Part shown: positions 57,901-64,000 of the stretch, in pieces
Layout of the letters: each line of letters begins with the position of its first letter
Numbering within the stretch: position 1 is the first letter of the stretch
Origin: Osmia lignaria lignaria
Taxonomy: Eukaryota > Arthropoda > Insecta > Hymenoptera > Megachilidae
Reading direction: 5' to 3'
Assembly: GCF_051020975.1 (NCBI RefSeq)
Contig: NC_135034.1
Span: forward strand, 6,696,001-6,760,000
Length of the DNA: 64,000 bases
The notes under the pieces: model-generated
Database searches by the model: none
What the model was told of the DNA's origin: nothing
What the model saw: the letters and a program-made list of their open reading frames with translations, nothing else
Made by a program: the position numbers and the translations under genes

Positions 57901-59490
57901 TAAGGTTCATTGTACTGTTCTTCTAACATATTTTATAACGTTTCATATAATAATACGAAATTAGATTCAAAGATATTTATGTATGAAGACGAACGAACGT
58001 AACTGTCATTGCATTGTCACTAAAAGGCATACGATAAAGTTGGCTACACTGGCGAGCGTTAGGTCGAATTTCAATGTGCAGATTAAGAATGCTTCCGGAT
58101 AGTGGCTCCACGTCGCTTTCACAAGCAACTAAATATTGCATTAATAAACCACAGAACTCCGATATAATATCAGAGAACACGTTTCAAAAATAACAGATTA
58201 AATAAATACCACACGAAACATTTCATATCTCACGCGAATTTATAATAGAAAAATAATGAAAATTTTATTTGCGTCAATAGGAAAAAATGCTAGAAAAGGA
58301 ACACCACGGTAATTTATGCTATTTTACATAAATATCTTATTCATAGTTACACGCAACACGTTTCTAAATTGAGTAATCGATCGAGAACTGAAGAATAGCA
58401 TTCGTGCACGTAATGTAAAATATAATAAAAGTATAAAATACGATACGAATCGGATATAATATAGAATTATTTCACGAAAAACCTAGCAATTGAAAGTAGA
58501 CAGAGAACAGGAAGAGACGGCAAGAGCCTGCGCAGAAATGTCAGGACCGTATGCATGAGAATGAGAACCTGTTTTCACGAATATTTGATAACAAATATTT
58601 AAGAACAATAAAAACATTGTTTCTTTTGTCGTTTTTAAATAACTTGACTTGTATATCTAATTAAAATCAGTGATTAATAAGACTTAAATTGTTTCTCAGA
58701 TATACATGGAATTTCATAAAAATTCAACAACATTTACAATGCAATAAACGCAAAGGAAGATACTGACCACGCGGACTTATACCCGTGCCTTCTACTTCGC
58801 ATTATTAATCAAACTAAAACATGAATTATCAAAACTTCGAAAATGATACACTATATTAAATGAAAATAACAAAATGTCATTAAAATGCTAGGTTATATCA
58901 GTAAATACCTTTAACGTGTTACCGGCAACTAGTGGTCCATTATACACTTTCATCCTTCAAGTTCATCATTCACGATTCATTGAAACGTGTAAACCTTCCG
59001 ATGAGATCACGATTTTACATCAAAACACGATGAAAATAATCAAGAACACACATATTCGAGCCCGTTTAATATGAATCTCTTCGAGTACAATACGATAGAA
59101 GAAAGGAAGAAAGGAAAAAAAACGGAAAGAAAGAAAGAATACGTGAAGACGTCCGAGAGAGGTTAAAGTGGGGGAGAGAAAGAGGAGACTGGGTGGGGCA
59201 GCAGACGCCCCGCGGCAAACTGTCAAACTACGCCGGTTCCGCAAGGTTCGTGGCCATCGGCCGTCCCCATGGTAATGCTACGTTTTCCAAGAGCGTGTAT
59301 ACACAAGAGTAGGTATGCACGCACACTTTAAACGACGCTGAACATATACGATGGGTGAAATAACCGGCGGGATTCTATCACCAATAAATAAGAATACAAA
59401 TAACATAGAACGATTAAGAGAATTCTGACTTACCATCATTTTATAGTTCATTTTCCTTGGCGCGGCTACGTTTTCCATTCTCACGGACAT
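36917..59490 (-). CDS. shep: Alan shepard (Shep), RBMS-family protein with two RRMs
   Basis: Sequence-specific RNA/ssDNA-binding protein; in Drosophila it acts in neurons and modulates insulators (known). Ten exons, 542 residues: 59490-59434, 44302-43847, 42786-42572, 42427-42369, 42283-42192, 38204-38047, 37945-37792, 37710-37516, 37302-37210, 37066-36917. Exon 2 encodes long Gly and Ala runs. RRM1 (about 222-292) has LYIRGL and KGYGFVDF; RRM2 (about 299-375) has LYIANL and KGVGFARM, followed by LLVKFADGGNKKK. The C-terminus is Tyr/Pro/Gln-rich and ends QAQQPK. The fifth exon has a second, stronger-looking in-frame donor at 42159|42158 that adds 11 residues starting VGIW. All phases agree. 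The least certain part is the first exon (MSVRMENVAAPRKMNYKMM): it is joined on donor quality and phase only, across a 15-kb intron. Confidence 0.9.
38205..42158 (-). other. shep: shep intron between the RRM1 and RRM2 exons
   Basis: About 4 kb, very AT-rich. The only structure I see is an exact 16-nt inverted pair (41,470-41,485 and 41,770-41,785), about 400-700 nt from the alternative donor in the shep exon at 42,159-42,283, and AT dinucleotide tracts near 39,920-40,020. No coding sequence is supported. Confidence 0.5.
42925..43300. repeat. Direct repeat GCCCCACCCGG ... GGTTAAC, two copies
   Basis: Near 42,925 and 43,267 the sequence GCCCCACCCGG recurs, each time followed about 10 nt later by AAGGTTAAC or AAGGGTTAAC. 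The second copy continues into a TTAACCCTTTCGCTGCGC stretch. It may mark the borders of a small, otherwise unrecognised insertion in a shep intron. Confidence 0.4.
43847..44302 (-). repeat. shep: Gly- and Ala-codon repeats in shep exon 2
   Basis: GGN repeats at about 44,105-44,250 encode two Gly runs of about 15-18 residues each, and GCN repeats at about 43,925-44,010 encode Ala runs. GC content is far above the surroundings. The opposite strand shows artificial Pro- and Arg-rich open frames. Confidence 0.9.
46256..46470. promoter_or_regulatory. Cluster of ACGCACC/GGTGCGT palindromic motifs
   Basis: Four occurrences in about 210 bp: ACGCACCAGGTGCGT (about 46,263), ACGCACCCGGTGCGT (about 46,302), ACGCACCTTATGCGT (about 46,402) and ACATCAGGTGCGT (about 46,452). 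The first two are near-perfect 15-bp dyads; the last two keep one full half-site. Spacing is irregular, which argues for binding sites rather than a satellite. The cognate factor is unknown to me. Confidence 0.6.
49279..49302. promoter_or_regulatory. Overlapping TGCGCATGCGCA motifs (NRF1 / Ewg-type)
   Basis: TGCGCATGCGCATGCG and its continuation give at least two overlapping copies of the palindromic NRF1 consensus, bound in insects by Erect wing (known family motif). The alternating purine-pyrimidine run could also adopt Z-DNA. No gene start is seen beside it. Confidence 0.55.
51836..51916 (-). promoter_or_regulatory. TATA/initiator core promoter 1 inside the shep intron
   Basis: Read on the minus strand: ATTCAAATTTTCGCGCGC (51916-51899), 27 nt, TATATAAGGG (51871-51862), then TCAGTC (51841-51836) with its A 32 nt from the first T of the TATA box. 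This layout is canonical for arthropod TATA promoters. The downstream sequence has only a very short open frame and an AATAAATAAA run about 90 nt after the predicted start. Confidence 0.6.
54455..54544 (-). promoter_or_regulatory. TATA/initiator core promoter 2 inside the shep intron
   Basis: Read on the minus strand: the same 18-mer ATTCAAATTTTCGCGCGC (54544-54527), 36 nt, TATATATAAAGGG (54490-54478), then TCATTC (54460-54455) with its A 32 nt from the first T of the TATA box. A possible exon of about 100 nt follows, ending at a good donor (ACG|GTAGGT near 54,353). It could be an alternative 5' exon of shep or a separate non-coding transcript. Confidence 0.6.
54561..54910. mobile_element. 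350-bp MITE with TA target site (Tc1/mariner-like)
   Basis: Terminal inverted repeats of about 28 bp, CACTAGTGGAATTAATTCTG... at the left and its complement at the right (ends CCACCAGCG). A stretch of 23 bp (54566-54588 against 54883-54905) is a perfect inverted match. TA flanks both sides. The interior is AT-rich without coding capacity. It inserted 17 bp upstream of the 18-mer element of promoter 2. Confidence 0.85.
55391..55533 (+). mobile_element. Short TTAA-flanked (piggyBac-like) element, intact copy
   Basis: 143 bp from TTAACCCATTTGC to AATGGGTTAA, with TTAA at both borders and an inverted TTAACCCATT at the ends. An AT run and GATCCCCAAATGAGGATT lie inside. It is nearly identical to the reverse complement of 16,519-16,658. 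Confidence 0.78.
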
Positions 59491-60240
59491 GTTAGCGGTG
59501 TTATCGCTCGTGGCGCTTGCTCGAAACGATACCGTGCCGTCGTCGGTTCTATTGCTACGGTTAAAGTATGTCCCTCTTCTCTGTTCGTGGTTGTACGTCG
59601 TTGATGGTTTTTGGTCTGGCGTTGCCAAGAGAGCGGCGTCACCCGCGTTTTCGGATCTCCCGACACTGGTTAGATGCAAAACTCGCACAGCACGGTCACG
59701 AACGAATTTGCACTCCGATCGGCCGATAAACCGGGGTGGAGCGGAGGCAGAAAAAGAGTGAGGAAGAAAGAGAGAGACGGATTGAATAGGTGTGGGTGAG
59801 ACGCTTGGTAAAATGAGGGGGGTTGCCGGGAGAGGGTAGAGCTAGGACGAAGTACGGTATGTATGGTTATGGACGCGAAGGGACACGATAGCCGGGGTCG
59901 GTATGGTTTTAACACCGACGAAATCCGATGCGACAAGCGTAACGATAAATCACTTTGTACGGAAAGAAAGAGAAGACGATAGGACAATCTAGAAGAAGAG
60001 AAAGAGAGAGAAAGAGAGAGGAGACAGAGTAAGAGACAACGAGACGAGGGGTTGAGACGGGAGGAAGAGCAAAGAAGAAAAAGAGAGAGAAAGAGGAACG
60101 TGGTGTGCGGCTTTCTGTTGCAGTGACCGAACAGTACACGCGGTACTACGTAAATGTAACCCGCAGGAAGGAGCGAGAAAGAAGAAGAAAGATTAGGAAA
60201 AGAAGGGGGTAGAGAGCTAAACCGATGGCGATACGAGACG
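59491..60240 (-). other. shep: Probable shep 5' UTR with GAGA-rich DNA
   Basis: Upstream of the shep start the plus strand is GA-rich, with GAGAGAAAGAGAGAGG-type tracts at 59,760-60,110, a composition typical of GAGA-factor-bound promoters. No splice structure can be resolved with confidence. Confidence 0.4.
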
Positions 60241-60274
60241 AATGTCGAGTGTCAAGAGGGTGTGTCGGCTTATA
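60241..60274 (-). promoter_or_regulatory. shep: Candidate shep core promoter
   Basis: On the minus strand TATAAGCC (60274-60267) lies 31 nt before the A of an ACATTC initiator-like site at about 60,243, just upstream of the GAGA-rich tract. It is weaker than the two intronic promoters because the initiator departs from TCAKT. Confidence 0.35.
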
Positions 60275-63200
60275 CACTTCACTACTATCAGTCGTACACT
60301 TTTCTCCACGTCGTAACTCGTTATTATATTAAAACACGCACCACACCGAGAGAATCAGCTAGCTACACCGAGCTGAGTCAACGAACAGAGACTAAGCGAG
60401 ATTATCACCTACTTCGCTGTCGTTTTCAGCCTCAGTGGCGGCCACTGTTGCGGTACGATCGTCCTTATCCACCTCGCCTACCGTCTTCGTCGGGATTGTC
60501 CCCTTTGTCGTTGTCCTCGTCGTTTTTTCTCGCTGTATTCTTAATCCTTGTCTTCGTCCAAGCACCTCCTTTCGATCACTATATCCCTTTTTCTTTCTTC
60601 TTCTTTTTCTTTTTCGTACGTTCGCACTTGCTCTTCCAACAATCGCGAAACCTTCCTACCTTTTCATACTTTCTGTCGTCGTCTTCGTCCGTTGTATCGC
60701 GCGTGGCCACGCACCAGTTTTTTTTTTTTTTTTAACTATCGTACAAATTCCACAGAGCACTACTAATACAGCATGTTACAAAAATAGAGTTTATGTTCCC
60801 TTAAATAAAATAAATGTACAATTAATTGTTACTTGTTGTTAGGAAACATTTAGTGTATGTGTTGTCTTGTAGGTAGAGTCTAAGCTACTGCCCGGCGAGG
60901 TTCGCCCATCTTGCCCGAAACTAAGATGATTCGCCGCGTGGAGGCGCTGCTAGCACCACCACCAACGGTGGGGCTCCAGCGGCCGCACCTGTCTGCACGA
61001 CCGCCACTCAACACACACTCACCCGTATCACAATATTACCACGATATCTTACAGAGTTTCCTAAGAGTAACAAAGAGATAACTAACCTACCTACAGCTTG
61101 TCGAACAAAGACCGAAACCTTACTGCCTAAACGAATGACGTAGAGGAGAGAGGGCTATGATCACCGCGGTTTTCTCGACGAGTTTCGGCGTCGCGCAGTT
61201 GGCAGGCATGCGAATGAACGAGCAACGAGCACGACAGAGACCAGTTACCAACAGCGTTACTTGACTGACGAAGAACAAAAATGAAGGACGATACGAGGGA
61301 AGAGAATGAAAAAAGAAAAGAGAGGAAAAAACGGACGACAGACAGTGGCGGGTGGTACACTCACCCCCGTATACGCGACCGTTTGCGATACGACAATAAA
61401 CCTGTGTACCATATGCCCTCTTATGTAGAAATCCTACCTGAAATATATGTATACGTCTACAAAGTCTCGTCTTGTTCATTCGACCATTAACCAAAGGAGA
61501 AACCGGTAGATATCAAAAATCTCTCTTTCTTCTTCATAGAAACCGAGATCGATTCTTTCGGCCCTTTACGTTAGGTACCAGACGAAGTTCTTTCGCACCT
61601 TCTCGCGAGAGACTCGCGTTATCGATCGTGGAACGACCTCACTCACTTCTCCTACTCCCTCGAGGTCAGGAGACGAGATTTTCCTGTCGTTTTTTTCCCT
61701 TCTCAACAGGAAAATCTTCGTCATTTTCTTCGCGGTCATCGACACTTTTCATTCACCAAATGTATCATTATCCAAATTTGCTCGTATGCAACAATTTCCT
61801 ATGCCTCTTATAGACATCATTTTTTACTATTCGGTATTATAAGTTAAATGCTTATTTGCCATTGGACCAGAGTTACCTCGTTCGCTATATGCTGCAATGT
61901 TTCAGCATCGAGCACGCGATATCGTGTAATTTAGCGTTGACAAAGTGACCAGCACAGAATAGGGTCTATCCAATTATGCATATTATTCATCCAAATTTCT
62001 TCTTGTTGCCGCCTATTGGCTATAGTGCACTAGCCACAAATGATGCCCTCAACATATGCAACCATAGATGCTTGCCCAGTGGCGTAGGGATTGGGAAATT
62101 TGCATTCACCTTATTCATTCTTATTTTTATATTTTTTTTCTTTGCGAACAATGGCCTCTTATCTTCAACGATAGATTAATAATACAAATTGGTTAATAAT
62201 GTACTTTTACGTACTTGTACTTGTAAGTTGAATGAAAGTATAGAATTTAAAAATGATACATTGTAAGCAATAAAGTATTCATAATTATACGTCAAACTTA
62301 TCTACAATCGCAAAAAGGTACAGTATTATCGAAACATTACTTTCGATAATAGCAATATTGACTTTACGAACAGATGTCTGGTCATGTGGTTTTACTACGT
62401 AAAAACCTTGAAAAGAGCTTTAAAAATAAACATAAATACCTTTCTGATCTTGTTCGGATTAATGTTCATGAAATGTATGTTTGATAGGAGAATAGTGTTA
62501 AAACAAGAGTACCAAAATGGCAGCTATGATACGGAGATCTCTGACTAATATAAATAATATCATAAGGAAATGACTCATGTCCTGCTAATTACTGTAAAGT
62601 TTATCCACCATTATTACTCACAGTGAGTAATAAATCTGTCCTTTAACTTCCATATCTAAATAAAATAAATTTTCCAAATCATAAGCTTCCAAAAGAAGAG
62701 GAAACTTTAAGAATACATCTTTCCCTGTCCCGAGATAATACCAAAGCTGTTACTTACACGGTCAGTGTCTACAACAGTGACGCATAATTCGATAAACCCG
62801 TAACGACTTATAAGTGTATTTCCACCTAATTGAACTTCGTCATTACCCAAACAGAAGTCTGAAGCAATTCCTTACATTTCCTGTTACGGTGGAACGTTGG
62901 CCCGGTCGCTTCTACCTGAGCCATCACCCAAAGCCCCTAGCTAAGGGGTCCTAGTGACTTAGTCATTAACATCGACTGGCCGTTTACCTGGATTTGCCTG
63001 TCGCGACCACGCACGAGACGAAAGAAGAAAGCAGGCCACTTTGTTTTGACCGATGTCTTTTCTTGTATCATTCCCTCTCTTTCCTTCTCATTCACTACGA
63101 AGTCACGGACAAGGTCAAGGCCGTTGGCCTTCATTTCTCGACATCCTCCACAACCTCCTACGAGTTCTCTCTATCTCTTTCTTTCTCTCTTTTTCAGTCT

Positions 63201-64000
63201 TCACCCGTGTTCTTTCTAATCTTACACATTTATCTTTCCATACGTAACATCTAATAAATATTCGATCTGCATCCAATGGTAACACGATTAACACGATTTC
63301 ATATGCATTCAACTCTGTCCAGTTATAAACGTGTTCTCTCGTTTTTTGTTTTTTTTTTTCATTTCATGATACTCTTCGTCTCGCCCTTCCGTTTTCCATC
63401 CGTTTTTTCCGCTAGCCCCGACCACCGTCCCGCCATCCAGCACCGAGGTTCGGACAAAAATGTCCCTTGCAGAGAATGAACGATCTCACCTGGTCGACTC
63501 GTTCGTTCTACTACCCGTGGAATTGCACGGAGATGAGAGGAGGACGGCAGCCACTCAGACATTCCGTTGCTCGTACGAACAGGTTTCCTACCGATTGCAG
63601 AAAAAAAGCACCGTGAGCCGAGTAAGCTAAACAAAGTTATTCGCGGAGAACCGATACGCCCGGATTTCGGTAAGGGAAGAAAGAAAATCAGCCCTGAAAC
63701 CTTCAACGCGAGACGTTCTCCAAGGTACTTTGCAAACATTGTATTATCTTGGAAATAAAATACTTTTACAAAAATCTGAGTACACTGGCTAATTTGTCAT
63801 TCGAAAATCCACAAATTATGTATTTACCATTTTTTTGTATAACAAATAGTTCCAGAGATATTTGAGAAAAGCTATTTATCTATGGAACTATGCACATACA
63901 GGGAAGAAAATTTTGTTTAAATTTAGCGCAACCGTAAGCATGAATCATCAAAAGAATTATACATCTATGATATCAATTTTACTACGGATTATAAACGGCT
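60275..64000. other. Upstream region with no recognised gene
   Basis: Pyrimidine-rich tracts on the plus strand (60,540-60,730 and 63,150-63,200) give open frames of low complexity. I see no domain, splice-consistent gene model, RNA gene or complete mobile element here. Confidence 0.5.

Larger units (their letters stand above)
44303..59433 (-). other. shep: 15-kb first intron of shep
   Basis: No gene is supportable in either strand. It contains the palindrome cluster at 46,256-46,470, an overlapping NRF1-type motif at 49,279-49,302, two TATA/initiator promoters near 51.84 and 54.46 kb, and mobile elements at 54,561 and 55,391. A moderately GC-rich stretch at about 52,860-53,060 may be a conserved element. 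The rest appears to be unique intronic sequence. Confidence 0.5.

Noticed and set aside
60262..60735. 157-codon plus-strand frame upstream of shep
   Set aside because: The C-terminal half is Phe/Ser/Leu low-complexity from pyrimidine tracts; no domain, and it overlaps the probable shep promoter.
1..64000. tRNA, rRNA or other structured RNA genes
   Set aside because: Scanning by eye for B-box-like GGTTCGANNCC and cloverleaf arms gave no candidate; microRNA hairpins cannot be judged reliably without folding.

Overview
The window looks like nuclear DNA of an insect, most probably a hymenopteran such as a bee. The evidence is AT-rich DNA, many short GT-AG introns (often 60-120 nt), AATAAA signals, and five genes whose exon-by-exon translations resemble insect orthologues. 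The order assignment is inference from protein flavour and gene content, not a database result.

Layout. (1) 1-15,625, plus strand: domino, the SWR1/p400-type ATPase. Its 5' end lies outside the window. Two 3' ends are readable: a short form ending at 10,603 in a Ser-rich tail, and a long form that skips to SANT and poly-Gln exons ending at 15,625. (2) 17,817-19,747, plus: a complete six-exon cytochrome P450, probably CYP3 clan. (3) 19,927-25,474, minus: a complete 25-exon TopBP1/Mus101 homologue, tail to tail with the P450. (4) About 26,050-28,650: a satellite and minisatellite complex of at least five different arrays, between the divergent 5' ends of TopBP1 and WDR12. (5) 28,784-30,696, plus: a complete nine-exon WDR12 homologue. 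(6) 36,917-59,490, minus: alan shepard (shep), an RBMS-type RNA-binding protein. It has a probable 3' UTR of about 6 kb facing WDR12, a Gly/Ala-rich exon, a 15-kb first intron and a short first coding exon. (7) 59,491-64,000: the shep 5' region and upstream DNA, with GA-rich tracts and no gene I can support.

Mobile DNA: two palindromic elements of one family (11,860-12,155 and 16,293-16,923); two copies of a roughly 140-bp TTAA-flanked element (one nested in the second palindrome, one at 55,391); and a 350-bp TA-flanked terminal-inverted-repeat element at 54,561-54,910.

The genes form no operon-like unit. Domino and TopBP1 act in chromatin and DNA-damage signalling, WDR12 in ribosome assembly, Shep in neuronal RNA regulation, and the P450 in oxidation. 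The observations most worth following are a matched pair of TATA/initiator promoters inside the shep first intron, the 93-bp satellite with CTCF-like motifs, a cluster of ACGCACC/GGTGCGT palindromes, and the nested palindromic elements. All exon borders were read by eye from splice signals and reading-frame continuity.
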